Notes: generated by a model from the sequence alone, not told the origin. Positions 9,284 to 19,136 are shown, numbered from the stretch's first letter. The stretch: DNA of 64,000 nt from Modestobacter sp. VKM Ac-2984 (GCF_026967985.1 NZ_JAPVBJ010000005.1:206564-270563); one strand, 5' to 3'. Program-made: numbers and translations.

Positions 9284-9699
9284 CCAGCGCACTGACCGTG
9301 ACCGACGCCGACGGGCGTCCCATCCAGACCGTCGGCCGCCGTAAGGAGGCCATCGTCCGGGTGCGTCTGCTCCCCGGCACCGGCGAGTTCAAGCTCAACG
9401 GCCGCACCATCGAGCAGTACTTCCCCAACAAGGTGCACCAGCAGCTCATCCGTGAGCCGTTCGTGATCCTGGAGAAGAACGAGCAGTACGACGTCGTCGG
9501 CATCCTGCACGGTGGCGGCGTCAGCGGCCAGGCCGGCGCGCTGCGCCTGGCCATCGCCCGCGCGCTCATCGAGATCGAGCCCGATGACCGTCCGGCCCTG
9601 AAGAAGGCCGGCTTCCTGACCCGTGACCCCCGGGTCACCGAGCGCAAGAAGTACGGCCTGAAGAAGGCCCGCAAGGCGCCTCAGTACTCGAAGCGCTGA
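9280..9699 (+). CDS. rpsI: 30S ribosomal protein S9
   Basis: Small-subunit protein S9, 139 residues. It has the family motif [17 protein letters not shown], the central [19 protein letters not shown], and the basic C-terminus [17 protein letters not shown], whose final Lys-Arg reaches the decoding site in ribosomes. It is translationally coupled to rplM. glmM starts 10 bp downstream, so the two ribosomal genes and glmM are probably co-transcribed. Confidence 0.98.
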   Translation: MTSALTVTDADGRPIQTVGRRKEAIVRVRLLPGTGEFKLNGRTIEQYFPNKVHQQLIREPFVILEKNEQYDVVGILHGGGVSGQAGALRLAIARALIEIEPDDRPALKKAGFLTRDPRVTERKKYGLKKARKAPQYSKR

Positions 9700-9709
9700 C
9701 GGTACGTCC

Positions 9710-11065
9710 GTGGGTCGGCTCTTCGGGACCGACGGCGTCCGGGGCCGGGCCAACGCCGAGCTGACGCCGGAACTGGCGCTCTCGGTGGCTCGGGCTGCCG
9801 CCAGCGTGCTCGCCGACCGCGACGGGACCTCGCGTCCCGTCGCGGTCGTCGGGCGCGACCCCCGCGCGAGCGGGGAGATGCTCGAGGCCGCCGTCGTGGC
9901 CGGCCTGGCGAGCGCCGGCGCCGAGGTGCTGCGCGTCGGGGTCCTCCCGACGCCAGCGATCGCGCACCTGACCGGCCGCACCGGCGCGGACCTGGGCGTG
10001 ATGCTCTCCGCGAGCCACAACCCGATGCCGGACAACGGCATCAAGCTGTTCAGCCGGGGCGGGCACAAGCTGCCCGACGCCGTCGAGGCCGCCATCGAGC
10101 GGCGGGTGACCGGTGCCGACGACGGCGATCCCCGCGGCGACCACCGGCCGACCGGCGGGGGCATCGGCCGGGTCCGCGACCTGGCCGGCGCCGCGGAGGA
10201 CTACGCCACCCACGTCCTCTCCGCGCTGCGCGAACCCCTGCGGAACCTGCGCGTCGTCGTCGACTGCGCCCACGGGGCCGCCTACCGCTGCGCCCCGGAG
10301 GTCTACCGCCGGGCCGGTGCGCAGGTGCACGTCATCGGTGGCGAGCCCGACGGCTGGAACATCAACGACGGCATCGGGTCCACCCACCTGCGGCCGCTGA
10401 TCGACGCCGTCGCGCGGCACGGTGCCGACATCGGCATCGCCCACGACGGGGACGCCGACCGCTGCCTGGCCGTGACCGCGCAGGGTGACGTCGTCGACGG
10501 CGATGCGATCCTGGCGATCTGCGCGCTGGCGCTGCACGAGAGCGGCAACCTGGCCGACGACACGGTCGTCGCCACCGTGATGAGCAACCTCGGCTTCCAC
10601 CACACCATGCGCGCCGCCGGCATCGCCGTGCAGACGACCGCCGTGGGCGACCGCTACGTCCTCGAGGCGCTGCGCTCGCGTGGGCTCTCCCTGGGTGGCG
10701 AGCAGAGCGGCCACCTGGTCTTCCTGGACTGGGCGACCACCGGCGACGGACTGCTCACCGGGCTGGCGCTGCTGTCCCGGATGAGCGCCACCGGCGCCTC
10801 GCTGGCCGAGCTGGCCTCCGTCGTCCAGCGGCTGCCGCAGACCCTGGTCAACGTGCCGGTGACCGACCGGCTCGCCGTCGTGGAGAGCGACGAGGTGGCC
10901 CAGGCGGTCAACGCGGTCGAGGCCGAGCTCGGCGACACCGGCCGGGTGCTGCTGCGCCCCTCGGGCACCGAGCAACTGGTGCGGGTGATGGTCGAGGCTC
11001 CCACCCAGGAGGAGGCCGACGCCGTCGCCACCCGGCTGGCCGACATCGTCGCTGCCGTCACCTGA
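9710..11065 (+). CDS. glmM: Phosphoglucosamine mutase
   Basis: Converts glucosamine-6-phosphate to glucosamine-1-phosphate for UDP-GlcNAc and peptidoglycan. The protein is 451 residues. The N-terminus is [12 protein letters not shown] (GTG start). The phosphoserine loop [12 protein letters not shown] places the active Ser at S102, as in E. coli GlmM. The metal-binding loop is [11 protein letters not shown], the sugar-binding loop [10 protein letters not shown] and the phosphate-binding loop [14 protein letters not shown]. It pairs with glmS, which starts 84 bp downstream and makes its substrate. Confidence 0.97.
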   Translation: MGRLFGTDGVRGRANAELTPELALSVARAAASVLADRDGTSRPVAVVGRDPRASGEMLEAAVVAGLASAGAEVLRVGVLPTPAIAHLTGRTGADLGVMLSASHNPMPDNGIKLFSRGGHKLPDAVEAAIERRVTGADDGDPRGDHRPTGGGIGRVRDLAGAAEDYATHVLSALREPLRNLRVVVDCAHGAAYRCAPEVYRRAGAQVHVIGGEPDGWNINDGIGSTHLRPLIDAVARHGADIGIAHDGDADRCLAVTAQGDVVDGDAILAICALALHESGNLADDTVVATVMSNLGFHHTMRAAGIAVQTTAVGDRYVLEALRSRGLSLGGEQSGHLVFLDWATTGDGLLTGLALLSRMSATGASLAELASVVQRLPQTLVNVPVTDRLAVVESDEVAQAVNAVEAELGDTGRVLLRPSGTEQLVRVMVEAPTQEEADAVATRLADIVAAVT

Positions 11066-11136
11066 CGGCTGCTCGGCACCCGGGGCGCGCCCGCTCGTCC
11101 CGACCGAGGTCACAGGTGGCCGGCCTGAGCCCCCGG

Positions 11137-11142
11137 TATCGT
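11137..11142 (+). promoter_or_regulatory. -10 element of glmS (leaderless type)
   Basis: TATCGT followed by 7 nt and the ATG at 11150, so glmS can be transcribed separately from glmM without a 5' UTR. Confidence 0.5.
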
Positions 11143-11149
11143 CGGGGGA

Positions 11150-13012
11150 ATGTGCGGCATCGTGGGGTACGTCGGCCCGCAGGACTCGTTGGACGTCGTC
11201 CTGGAGGGCCTGCGTCGACTCGAGTACCGGGGCTATGACTCGGCCGGGGTGGCGGTGCTGGCCGACGGCCGGCTGGCCACCGCCAAGAAGGCGGGCAAGC
11301 TCGCCAACCTGGAGAAGGAGCTCGCCGAGGCCGGGCTGCCGGCCTCGACCATCGGCATCGGGCACACCCGCTGGGCCACGCACGGCGGGCCCACCGACCG
11401 CAACGCCCACCCGCACGTCTCCGCCGACGGCACGGTCGCGGTGATCCACAACGGGATCATCGAGAACTTCGCGTCGCTGCGTGCCGAGTGCGAGGCCGCC
11501 GGCATCGAGTTCTCGTCCGAGACCGACACCGAGGTCGTCGCCCACCTGCTGGCCGCCGTCTACCGGGAGACCGCGGAGGGGCCCGACCGGCTCGCCGAGG
11601 CGATGCGGACCGTCAGCCGGCGCCTGCAGGGTGCCTTCACCCTGGTCGCCAGCCACGCCGCCGAGCCCGACCGGCTGGTCGCCTCCCGGCGCAACAGCCC
11701 GCTCGTGGTCGGGGTGGGCGACGGGGAGTACTTCCTCGGCTCCGACGTGGCCGCCTTCATCGGGCACACCCGCCGGGCGCTGGACGTCGAGGAGGACCAG
11801 GTCGTCCTCCTGGACCGCCAGCACGGGGTGACGGTCACCGACTTCGCCGGCACCGTCGTCGAGCCGGTGACCCGCACCGTCGACTGGGACGCCGCCGCCG
11901 CCGAGAAGGGCGGCTACGACTGGTTCATGCTCAAGGAGATCGCCGAGCAGCCGCAGGCCGTGGCAGACACCCTGCTGGGCCGGCTCGGTGAGACCGGCGA
12001 GCTGGTGCTCGACGAGGTCCGGCTCTCCGACCAGGAGCTGCGCGACGTCGACAAGATATTCGTCGTCGCCTGCGGCACCGCCTACCACGCCGGGCTGATC
12101 GCCAAGTACGCGATCGAGCACTGGACCCGGGTGCCGGTCGAGGTCGAGCTGGCCAGCGAGTTCCGCTACCGCGACCCGGTGCTGGACCGCAGCACGCTGG
12201 TCGTGGTGATCAGCCAGTCCGGCGAGACGATGGACACCCTGATGGCACTGCGGCACGCCCGGCAGCAGAAGGCCAAGGTCCTGGCGATCTGCAACGCCAA
12301 CGGGTCGACGATCCCGCGGGAGTCCGACGCCGTCCTCTACACCCACGCCGGGCCCGAGGTCGCCGTCGCCTCGACCAAGGGGTTCCTCACCCAGGTCGTG
12401 GCCTGCTACCTGGTGGGGCTGTTCCTGGCCCAGGTGCGCGGGGTCAAGTACGCCGACGAGGTCGCCGCCATCGTCGAGGACCTGCGGGCGCTGCCGGCCC
12501 AGGTGACCGAGGTGCTGGGCACCATGGAGCCGGTGCGGGAGCTCGCCCGCGACCTGGCCACCGAGAACACGATCTTGTTCCTCGGCCGGCACGTCGGCTA
12601 CCCGGTGGCCCTGGAGGGGGCGCTCAAGCTCAAGGAGCTCGCCTACATCCACGCCGAGGGGTTCGCCGCCGGGGAGCTGAAGCACGGCTCGATCGCGCTC
12701 GTCGACCAGGGGACGCCGGTGGTGATCGTCGTCCCGTCGCCGCTGAGCCGGGAGTCGGTGCACGGCAAGGTGGTGAGCAACATCCAGGAGGTGCGCGCCC
12801 GCGGGGCCCGCACGATCGTGATCGCCGAGGAGGGCGACGACGACGTGCTGCCCTACGCCGACCACCTGATCCGGGTGCCGCGCACCCCCACCCTGCTCGC
12901 GCCGGTCGTCACCACCGTGCCGCTGCAGGTGCTGGCGTGCGAGATCGCCGCCACCCGCGGTCTGGACGTCGACCAGCCGCGCAACCTCGCCAAGAGCGTC
13001 ACCGTCGAGTAG
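11150..13012 (+). CDS. glmS: Glutamine-fructose-6-phosphate aminotransferase (isomerising)
   Basis: Makes glucosamine-6-phosphate from fructose-6-phosphate and glutamine, the entry step of amino sugar synthesis. The 620-residue protein begins MCGIVGYVG, whose Cys2 is the glutaminase nucleophile. The class II glutamine amidotransferase domain covers about residues 1-220 (GHTRWATHG present). Two SIS domains follow, with VVISQSGETMDTL and the C-terminal end DQPRNLAKSVTVE. No glmS ribozyme-like leader is present; a -10 element sits right before the ATG. Confidence 0.98.
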   Translation: MCGIVGYVGPQDSLDVVLEGLRRLEYRGYDSAGVAVLADGRLATAKKAGKLANLEKELAEAGLPASTIGIGHTRWATHGGPTDRNAHPHVSADGTVAVIHNGIIENFASLRAECEAAGIEFSSETDTEVVAHLLAAVYRETAEGPDRLAEAMRTVSRRLQGAFTLVASHAAEPDRLVASRRNSPLVVGVGDGEYFLGSDVAAFIGHTRRALDVEEDQVVLLDRQHGVTVTDFAGTVVEPVTRTVDWDAAAAEKGGYDWFMLKEIAEQPQAVADTLLGRLGETGELVLDEVRLSDQELRDVDKIFVVACGTAYHAGLIAKYAIEHWTRVPVEVELASEFRYRDPVLDRSTLVVVISQSGETMDTLMALRHARQQKAKVLAICNANGSTIPRESDAVLYTHAGPEVAVASTKGFLTQVVACYLVGLFLAQVRGVKYADEVAAIVEDLRALPAQVTEVLGTMEPVRELARDLATENTILFLGRHVGYPVALEGALKLKELAYIHAEGFAAGELKHGSIALVDQGTPVVIVVPSPLSRESVHGKVVSNIQEVRARGARTIVIAEEGDDDVLPYADHLIRVPRTPTLLAPVVTTVPLQVLACEIAATRGLDVDQPRNLAKSVTVE

Positions 13013-13045
13013 CGGCACCACCCGGTGCGGGCGGACGGCGCCAGG

Positions 13046-13051
13046 CAGACT
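13046..13051 (+). promoter_or_regulatory. -10 element of acpS (leaderless type)
   Basis: CAGACT followed by 6 nt and GTG 13058. The same hexamer stands before folD. Confidence 0.4.
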
Positions 13052-13057
13052 GGGCCG

Positions 13058-13435
13058 GTGATCATCGGGATCGGTGTCGACGTCTGCCCCGTGGAGCGGT
13101 TCGCCGCCTCGCTGGTCCGCACCCCGGGGCTGCGGGACCGGCTGTTCACCCCGGCGGAGCAGCGCACCCCGGCCGGCGCCGAGCGCAGCGGTGAGTCCCT
13201 GGCTGCCCGCTTCGCCGCCAAGGAGGCGCTGGCCAAGGCGCTGGGCGCGCCGGGCGGGCTGCGCTGGCACGATGCCGAGGTGGTGGTCGGGGAGCGCGGG
13301 CGCCCGCACCTGGAGGTCCGCGGCACGGTGGCCCGGTGCGCGGCCGAGCTGGGTGTGACCTCCTGGCACGTGTCGTTGAGCCACGACGGGGGCATCGCCT
13401 CGGCCATGGTGATCGCCGAGGGAACTGCCCCGTGA
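13058..13435 (+). CDS. acpS: Holo-[acyl-carrier-protein] synthase
   Basis: Transfers 4'-phosphopantetheine from CoA to acyl carrier protein. The 125-residue product has the family start [14 protein letters not shown], with the metal-binding Asp at residue 8. The second signature is [12 protein letters not shown], with the catalytic Glu. The GTG 13058 start gives the normal length. Its stop overlaps the nnr start (GTGA). The location between glmS and nnr is conserved in actinobacteria. Confidence 0.94.
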   Translation: MIIGIGVDVCPVERFAASLVRTPGLRDRLFTPAEQRTPAGAERSGESLAARFAAKEALAKALGAPGGLRWHDAEVVVGERGRPHLEVRGTVARCAAELGVTSWHVSLSHDGGIASAMVIAEGTAP

Positions 13436-14868
13436 TCGGGCTGCACACGGCCGCGCAGGTGCGGGACGCCGAGCAGGCCGTGCTGGCCGGGCTCCCGGCG
13501 GGCGCGCTGATGCAGCGGGCCGCGACCGGGCTGGCCACCGTCTGCCTGGGGCTGCTGGGCCGGGGCCACGGCGTCCGCGTGGTGCTGCTGGTCGGGTCGG
13601 GCGACAACGGCGGCGACGCGCTCTTCGCCGGCGCACTGCTGGCGCGGCGTGGGGCGGCCGTCACCGCCGTCCTGCTCACGCCGGAGCGGGCACACGCGGG
13701 AGGTCTGGCCGCGTTCCGCCGGGCCGGGGGGCGGGTGGCCGACGCGGCCGACGCCGGGCTGCACCGGGCCGACCTGGTCCTCGACGGGATCATCGGTCTC
13801 GGCGGCAGTGGCGGGCTGCGGGAGCCGGCGGCCGCGCTGGTCCGGGAGGCGACCGCCGGGCCGGGGCTGCTGGTCGCGGTCGACCTGCCCAGCGGCGTCG
13901 TCGCCGACACCGGGGAGGTGCCGGGCGACGCCTTTCCCGCGCAGCACACGGTCACCTTCGGCGCGGTCAAGCCCGGGCTGGTGGTCGGCGCCGGGCGCCG
14001 GCAGGCCGGCACCGTGCACCTGGTCGACATCGGGCTCGGTCCCGCGCTGGCCGAGCCGGCGGCCCGGCAGCTGACCGACGCCGACGTCGTCCCGCACCTG
14101 GACGCCCCCGCACCCGACGACGACAAGTACTCGCGCGGCGTGGTCGGCGTGCTGGCCGGTTCGGCCACCTACCCCGGCGCCGGGGTGCTCTGCACGGGAG
14201 CCGCGCTGCGCACCCGGCCGGGCCTGGTCCGGTACGCCGGCACCGCCGCGGAGGGCGTGCGCGCCTCCTGGCCGGAGGCGATCGTCACGTCCGGCCGCCC
14301 GGGGGACGCCGGACGCGTGCAGGCCTGGGTGGTCGGCCCGGGGATGGGCACCGACGACGACGCCGCGAGCGTGCTCGCCGAGGTGTTGGCGACCGACCTG
14401 CCGGTGGTGGTCGACGCCGACGGGCTGACCCTGGTCTCCCAGCGGCCGGAGCTGGTGGGCGAGCGGACCGCGCCCACCGTGCTCACCCCGCACGACCGCG
14501 AGTTCGCCCGGCTCTTCGGTGACGTCGGCACCGACCGGATGGCCGCGGCCCGCCGCGGCGCCGCGGAGCTGGGCTGCACGGTGCTGCTCAAGGGCGATGC
14601 CACCGTCGTCGCCGACGCCGCCGGCAACACCTTCGTCAACGGCACCGGGACCCCGTGGCTGGCGACCGCCGGCACCGGCGACGTGCTCGCCGGGGTGCTG
14701 GGTGCGGTGCTGGCGACCGGGCTGCCGGCCGCGGAGGCCGCGGCCGTCGCCGCCCACCTGCACGGCCGGGCCGGTCAGCTGGCCGCCGAGCAGGGACCGC
14801 TGATCGCCGGTGACCTGGTCCGCCGGCTGCCGGAGACGCTGGCCCGGTTGCGCGCCGGCGCCGGCTGA
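13432..14868 (+). CDS. nnr: Bifunctional NAD(P)H-hydrate epimerase / ADP-dependent dehydratase
   Basis: Repairs damaged NAD(P)H hydrates. The N-terminal YjeF-N epimerase domain (about residues 1-210) includes [18 protein letters not shown] and [16 protein letters not shown]. The C-terminal ribokinase-like dehydratase domain (about 220-478) includes [24 protein letters not shown] and [16 protein letters not shown]. The 478-residue fused form is the typical bacterial arrangement. Start GTG 13432 overlaps the acpS stop; alr follows after 27 bp. Confidence 0.95.
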   Translation: MIGLHTAAQVRDAEQAVLAGLPAGALMQRAATGLATVCLGLLGRGHGVRVVLLVGSGDNGGDALFAGALLARRGAAVTAVLLTPERAHAGGLAAFRRAGGRVADAADAGLHRADLVLDGIIGLGGSGGLREPAAALVREATAGPGLLVAVDLPSGVVADTGEVPGDAFPAQHTVTFGAVKPGLVVGAGRRQAGTVHLVDIGLGPALAEPAARQLTDADVVPHLDAPAPDDDKYSRGVVGVLAGSATYPGAGVLCTGAALRTRPGLVRYAGTAAEGVRASWPEAIVTSGRPGDAGRVQAWVVGPGMGTDDDAASVLAEVLATDLPVVVDADGLTLVSQRPELVGERTAPTVLTPHDREFARLFGDVGTDRMAAARRGAAELGCTVLLKGDATVVADAAGNTFVNGTGTPWLATAGTGDVLAGVLGAVLATGLPAAEAAAVAAHLHGRAGQLAAEQGPLIAGDLVRRLPETLARLRAGAG

Positions 14869-14882
14869 CCGCGGCGGCCTGG

Positions 14883-14888
14883 GACAGT
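14883..14888 (+). promoter_or_regulatory. -10 element of alr (leaderless type)
   Basis: GACAGT followed by 7 nt and GTG 14896. This spacing favours 14896 over the GTG at 14887 as the alr start. Confidence 0.45.
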
Positions 14889-14895
14889 GGGCGGT

Positions 14896-16047
14896 GTGAC
14901 GCAGGTGCAGCAGGTGCTGGGCAGCCGGGCCGAGGTGGTCGTCGACCTCGACGCGATCGCGGAGAACACCGCGGCGCTGCGTGCGCGCGCCGGCCGGCCG
15001 CTGATGGCGGTGGTCAAGGCCGACGGCTACGGCCACGGGCTGGTCCCCGCTGCCCGGGCGGCGCTCGCCGGCGGGGCCGACGCCCTCGGGGTGACGGTGC
15101 TGGAGGAGGCGCTGGCGCTGCGCGCCGCGGGTGTCACCGCACCCCTGCTGTCCTGGCAGCACGGGCCGGGGGAGGACTACGCCGCGGCGCTGGCCGCCGA
15201 CGTCGAGCTGTCGGTCAACGCGGAGTGGGCGCTGACCGAGGTGGTCGACGCCGCCCGCGCCGGCGGCCACCTCGCCCGGGTGCAGCTGTTCGCCGACACC
15301 GGCCTGTCCCGCGAGGGGGCGACCCCGGAGGCGTGGCCCGGGCTGGTGGCTGCGGCGGTGCGCGCCCAGGCCGACGGCGACCTCGTCGTGACCGGGCTGT
15401 GGAGCCACCTCGCCTACGCCGACGCCCCCACCCACCCGACCATCGGCCGCCAGGTACAGGTCTTCGAGGAGGCGGTGGCGCTGGCCCGGCGGGCCGGGCT
15501 GAGCGACGTCCGCCGGCACCTGGCCAACTCGGCGGCCACGATCGCGCTGCCGGAGACCTGGTACGACATGGTCCGGCCGGGCGTGGCGGTCTACGGCCTG
15601 GACCCGCTGGGCGGCGACCCGGGGCAGTACGGGCTCCGCCCGGCGATGACGGTGCAGGCCCGGGTGGCGCTGACCAAGCGGGTGCCGGCCGGGGCCGGCG
15701 TCTCCTACGGCCACACCTACTCCCCGGAACGCGAGACGACGCTGGCCCTGGTGCCCGTGGGGTACGCCGACGGGGTGCCCCGCGCCGCCGGCAACCGGGC
15801 GCCGGTGCTCGCCGCCGGGGCGCAGCGGACGATCGCCGGCCGGGTCTGCATGGACCAGTTCGTCCTCGACGTGGGCGACGACCCGATCGCACCGGGCGAC
15901 GCGGTGGTGCTGTGGGGCTCGGGGGCCGCCGGCGAGCCGACCGCCCAGCAGTGGGCCGATGCGGTCGACACCATCCACTACGAGCTCGTCACCCGGGTGG
16001 GCGGTCGCTTCCGCCGCCGCTACGTCGGCACCGCCGGGGTCCTCTGA
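14896..16047 (+). CDS. alr: Alanine racemase
   Basis: PLP enzyme that makes D-alanine for peptidoglycan. The PLP-binding Lys is K41 in AVVKADGYGHG. The second catalytic base is the Tyr in AGVSYGHTY. MVRPGVAVYGLDP and GRVCMDQFVLDVG are further family motifs. Length is 383 residues. A GTG at 14887 would add three residues. The stop overlaps the next start (TGATG), coupling it to the downstream hydrolase. Confidence 0.96.
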   Translation: MTQVQQVLGSRAEVVVDLDAIAENTAALRARAGRPLMAVVKADGYGHGLVPAARAALAGGADALGVTVLEEALALRAAGVTAPLLSWQHGPGEDYAAALAADVELSVNAEWALTEVVDAARAGGHLARVQLFADTGLSREGATPEAWPGLVAAAVRAQADGDLVVTGLWSHLAYADAPTHPTIGRQVQVFEEAVALARRAGLSDVRRHLANSAATIALPETWYDMVRPGVAVYGLDPLGGDPGQYGLRPAMTVQARVALTKRVPAGAGVSYGHTYSPERETTLALVPVGYADGVPRAAGNRAPVLAAGAQRTIAGRVCMDQFVLDVGDDPIAPGDAVVLWGSGAAGEPTAQQWADAVDTIHYELVTRVGGRFRRRYVGTAGVL

Positions 16048-17234
16048 TGGGCCCGCACGGCAGCCTCCACCTGAGCCGCACGGCCGGCCTGGTCGGCGCC
16101 GCGGTCGGTCTGGCCGCAGCCGGCACGGCGGTCGGTGTCGCCGTCACCCGGACGGCGACGTCCCGGGTCCGGGCCGGCCAGCTGGCCGGCCGGCGCGGGG
16201 AGGACGGCCGCCCGGTCGAGGACGTGCCGGTGAACCAACTGCGCCGGGAGGACCCGCTGGGCTCCGGCCGCCGTTCCGCCGACCGCACGATGGCGGTGCG
16301 AGCCGAGGACGGGGTCGCGCTCTGGGTCGAGGAGGTCGGCCCGACCGATGCGCCGCTGACCGTCGTCTTCGTGCACGGCTATGCGCTGTCCATGGCCTCC
16401 TGGACGTTCCAGCGCCGCGACCTGGGCGAGCAGCTGGCCACCGCCAACGGTCACCGCCCCACCGCGCGCCTGGTCTTCTACGACCAGCGGGGGCACGGCG
16501 CCTCCGGCCGCGGTGCGGCCGAGCGCTCGACGATCGACCAGCTGGCCGCGGACCTGGAGTCGGTGCTCACCGCCCGGGTACCGCGCGGGCCGGTGGTGCT
16601 GGTCGGTCACTCGATGGGCGGGATGACGGTGCTCGCGCTCGCCCGGCGCCGGCCGGAGCTGTTCGGGACCCGGATCGCCGGGGTGGCGCTGGTGTCCACC
16701 TCCAGCGGCAACCTCGGCGAGCTGGACTTCGGGCTGCCCGCGCTGCTGACCCGGGTGCGCGCCACGGTGCTGCCGGTGGCGGTCTGGGCCATGCGTCGCA
16801 GGCCCGGGCTCGTCGAGCGCACCCGGCGACTGGCCAAGGACGTCGTGTCGGCGGTCACCTGGTCGATGTCGTTCTCCTCCACCGGCGTCGACCCGGCGCT
16901 GGGGCGCTACGTGGACGCGATGATCGCCGGGACCCCGGTCGACGTGGTGGCCGAGTTCTACCCGGCGATCGCCGGACTGGACGTCAGCGGCGCGATCGAG
17001 CCGTTGCGCCGGGTGCCGACCGTGGTGCTCACCGGGGACGCGGACAAGCTGATCCCCAAGGCGCACAGCGAGCGGATCCGGGAGCGGCTCGAGGAGATCG
17101 GCGGGGGTCCCGTCGAGTACGTCGCCGTCCCGGACGCCGGGCACCTGGTGCCGCTGGAGCACCCGTCGCAGGTGACGGACGTGCTGGCCAGTCTGGTCCG
17201 CCGGGTCGTCGCCCGGCAACGCCCCACCGGCTGA
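16047..17234 (+). CDS. Membrane-anchored alpha/beta hydrolase
   Basis: A 395-residue alpha/beta hydrolase with an N-terminal hydrophobic helix (about residues 11-33), probably a membrane anchor or signal. The hydrolase fold begins with VVFVHGYALSMASW (oxyanion loop). The nucleophile elbow is VGHSMGGMT, the acid is likely in VLTGDADKLIP, and the His lies in DAGHLVPLEHP. This gene is commonly found after alr in actinobacteria. The substrate is not known; an ester or lipid substrate is only a guess. It overlaps the alr stop by one base. Confidence 0.88.
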   Translation: MGPHGSLHLSRTAGLVGAAVGLAAAGTAVGVAVTRTATSRVRAGQLAGRRGEDGRPVEDVPVNQLRREDPLGSGRRSADRTMAVRAEDGVALWVEEVGPTDAPLTVVFVHGYALSMASWTFQRRDLGEQLATANGHRPTARLVFYDQRGHGASGRGAAERSTIDQLAADLESVLTARVPRGPVVLVGHSMGGMTVLALARRRPELFGTRIAGVALVSTSSGNLGELDFGLPALLTRVRATVLPVAVWAMRRRPGLVERTRRLAKDVVSAVTWSMSFSSTGVDPALGRYVDAMIAGTPVDVVAEFYPAIAGLDVSGAIEPLRRVPTVVLTGDADKLIPKAHSERIRERLEEIGGGPVEYVAVPDAGHLVPLEHPSQVTDVLASLVRRVVARQRPTG

Positions 17235-17254
17235 CGGCCGGCTCGGCCCGGCCG

Positions 17255-17260
17255 TAGGGT
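17255..17260 (+). promoter_or_regulatory. -10 element of udg (leaderless type)
   Basis: TAGGGT followed by 6 nt and GTG 17267. Confidence 0.5.
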
Positions 17261-17266
17261 CTGCCC

Positions 17267-17893
17267 GTGGTCTCCGCCCGTCCGCCGCGCCTCGACGCGG
17301 CCGCCACCGAGGTGGCGGCGACCGCCGCTGCCGCGCCGGACTGGGGCGCGCTGGCCGACGTCGCCCGCTCCTGCGTCGCCTGCCCCGAGCTGGCCGCCAC
17401 CCGGCAGCACGTCGTCGTCGGGGACGTGCCGGTGACCGGCCGGCCGCGGCTGGTGGTCGTGGGGGAGGCCCCCGGCGCCACCGAGGACGAGACCGGCCGG
17501 CCGTTCGTGGGCAGGAGCGGCGCGCTGCTGGACCTGCTGCTCGGCGAGGCCGGGCTGCCTCGTGCGGAGGTGGCCGTGCTCAACATCGTGAAGTGCCGCC
17601 CGCCGGCCAACCGGACCCCGAAGGCACCCGAGGTCGCCCGCTGCAGCGGCTGGCTGCGTCGCCAGCTGGACCTGCTGGACGCCTCCGTCGTGGTGGCCCT
17701 CGGGCTCTCCTCGGCGAAGTGGTTCCTCGGCCCGCGCACCGTGCTCGGCCAGGTGCGGGGCCGGGCGCACGACGTCGACGGGCGGGCGGTGTGGGTCACC
17801 TACCACCCGTCGGCGGCGATCCGGTTCGGTCCGAACGGCGCCCCGCGGGCCGCGCTGGCCGCCGACCTGCACGCCGTGGCGGCCTCGCTGTGA
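17267..17893 (+). CDS. Family 4 (iron-sulfur) uracil-DNA glycosylase
   Basis: Removes uracil from DNA. The 208-residue product has the family 4/5 active-site motif GEAPGATEDETGRPF and the C-terminal motif TYHPSAAIR. Cysteines C36, C39, C110 and C126 have the C-x2-C ... C-x15-C spacing that holds the 4Fe-4S cluster in UdgA-type enzymes. It has an Ala-rich N-terminal extension. It is leaderless by its -10 position, and its stop overlaps the tsaE start. Confidence 0.92.
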   Translation: MVSARPPRLDAAATEVAATAAAAPDWGALADVARSCVACPELAATRQHVVVGDVPVTGRPRLVVVGEAPGATEDETGRPFVGRSGALLDLLLGEAGLPRAEVAVLNIVKCRPPANRTPKAPEVARCSGWLRRQLDLLDASVVVALGLSSAKWFLGPRTVLGQVRGRAHDVDGRAVWVTYHPSAAIRFGPNGAPRAALAADLHAVAASL

Positions 17894-18342
17894 GGCGCGC
17901 GCACGAGCTGCCCACCGTCGCCGACACCCAGGCGTTCGGCCGCGAGCTGGCCGGGCTGCTGCGGGCCGGCGACCTGGTCGTGCTGGCCGGTCCGCTGGGT
18001 GCGGGGAAGACGGCCCTCACCCAGGGGATCGGCGCTGGCCTCGGGGTGCCCGGCCCGGTGACCTCACCGACCTTCGTGCTCGCCCGGGTCCACCGCGGCG
18101 GGCGGGTGCCGCTGGTGCACGTCGACGCCTACCGGCTGGCCGGCATGGCCGACGTCGACGACCTGGACCTCGACGCCACCACCGAGGAGGCGGTCACGGT
18201 CGTCGAGTGGGGGCACGGCCTGGTCGAGCAGCTGGCCGACGAGCACCTGGTCGTCGAGCTCGACCGCCGGGACGACGACGTCCGCACCGTCCGGCTGGTG
18301 CCCGTCGGCCCGGGCTGGGAGCAGCGGCTCCCCGAGGGCTGA
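17890..18342 (+). CDS. tsaE: tRNA t6A biosynthesis ATPase TsaE
   Basis: ATPase that drives the TsaBDE cycle for N6-threonylcarbamoyladenosine at tRNA position 37. The 150-residue protein has a Walker A motif GPLGAGKT (residues 34-41), SPTFVL (switch-like region) and HVDAYRL with the conserved Asp. Start GTG 17890 overlaps the udg stop. tsaB, rimI and tsaD lie 0.8 kb downstream, separated by a gene on the other strand. Confidence 0.95.
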   Translation: MRRAHELPTVADTQAFGRELAGLLRAGDLVVLAGPLGAGKTALTQGIGAGLGVPGPVTSPTFVLARVHRGGRVPLVHVDAYRLAGMADVDDLDLDATTEEAVTVVEWGHGLVEQLADEHLVVELDRRDDDVRTVRLVPVGPGWEQRLPEG

Positions 18343-18345
18343 GGC

Positions 18346-19026
18346 TCAGCCGGCCCGCTCGACGATCGGGCGCAGCAGCGCCGCCAGCTCTGCCGGTGCG
18401 GCCAGGAACGGTGAGTGGCCGGCGTCCAGCCGGAGCACGGTGCCGGCGCGGGCGGACATCGCCTCCTGGGCGGCCACCGGGATGGCCCGGTCCTGCTCGC
18501 AGACGACGTAGGTGCTCGGCAGCTCCGTCCAGGCGGCGCGGCTCAGCGGCTGGGTGAGCGCGGCCGTGGACTGCAGCTGCAGCTCGGCCACCGCCTGCCG
18601 GGTGAGCTCCGGGGGGACGCCGTTGTAGAAGACCTCCTCGGGCGTGGTGACCCGCACGTGCGTCGGGTGCAGCTCCTGCCAGGACGGGACCTGCCCGCCC
18701 AGGCTGCTCACCAGCGAGTCGCCCACGTCGAGCTGGAAGGCGCACAGGTAGACCAGGTGCGCCACGCCCAGCTCGGCGGTGGCCGCCTCGCTGATCGGGA
18801 TCCCGCCGTAGGAGTGCCCCACCAGGACGACGGGCCCCTCGACCCCGGCGAGCGCGTCCCGGACGGCCGCGGCGTCGGCGGTGAGGTCGCCGAGCGACTG
18901 CGGGTCGGTGCCGGAGCTGGGCAGCGCGACGCGGACGACGTCGACGCCGGGCAGGTGGTCGACCAGCGGCTGCCAGCACCACGGGGAGTGCCAGGCGCCG
19001 TGGACCAGGACCAGGGTGGCGGGCAT
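18346..19026 (-). CDS. Alpha/beta hydrolase (salicylate esterase/EstC-like)
   Basis: A 226-residue soluble alpha/beta hydrolase. The N-terminus TLVLVHGAWHSPWCWQPL is typical of the MES/EstC-like group. The nucleophile is in VGHSYGGIP, the acid probably in CEQDRAIP, and the His in LDAGHSPFLAAP. It lies on the minus strand between tsaE and tsaB and so interrupts an otherwise co-oriented t6A cluster. It has its own ribosome binding site (GAGGAAC). Substrate unknown. Confidence 0.88.
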   Translation of the reverse strand: MPATLVLVHGAWHSPWCWQPLVDHLPGVDVVRVALPSSGTDPQSLGDLTADAAAVRDALAGVEGPVVLVGHSYGGIPISEAATAELGVAHLVYLCAFQLDVGDSLVSSLGGQVPSWQELHPTHVRVTTPEEVFYNGVPPELTRQAVAELQLQSTAALTQPLSRAAWTELPSTYVVCEQDRAIPVAAQEAMSARAGTVLRLDAGHSPFLAAPAELAALLRPIVERAG

Positions 19027-19122
19027 GGTGGTTCCTCGTCGTCGGGGGGGCGGTGGACGCGCAGTCGATCAACAAGGGGGCCTCCGGCGCAACCGCCCGG
19101 CCGCTGACGACGGGGGCGCATC

Positions 19123-19128
19123 TACCCT
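19123..19128 (+). promoter_or_regulatory. -10 element of tsaB (leaderless type)
   Basis: TACCCT followed by 8 nt and GTG 19137. It gives tsaB-rimI-tsaD a promoter independent of tsaE. Confidence 0.5.
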
Positions 19129-19136
19129 CGACGGTC

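Noticed and set aside
11066..11149. glmS ribozyme upstream of glmS
   Set aside because: The gap is only 84 bp, lacks the ribozyme core, and has a -10 element 7 nt before the start codon.
9635..13636. Long open frame on the minus strand across glmM, glmS and acpS
   Set aside because: Same reason: mirror of conserved genes on the plus strand, low-complexity translation, no start signal.
12853..15978. Long open frame on the minus strand across acpS, nnr and alr
   Set aside because: Antisense shadow; alr, nnr and acpS have intact motifs and matching overlaps on the plus strand.
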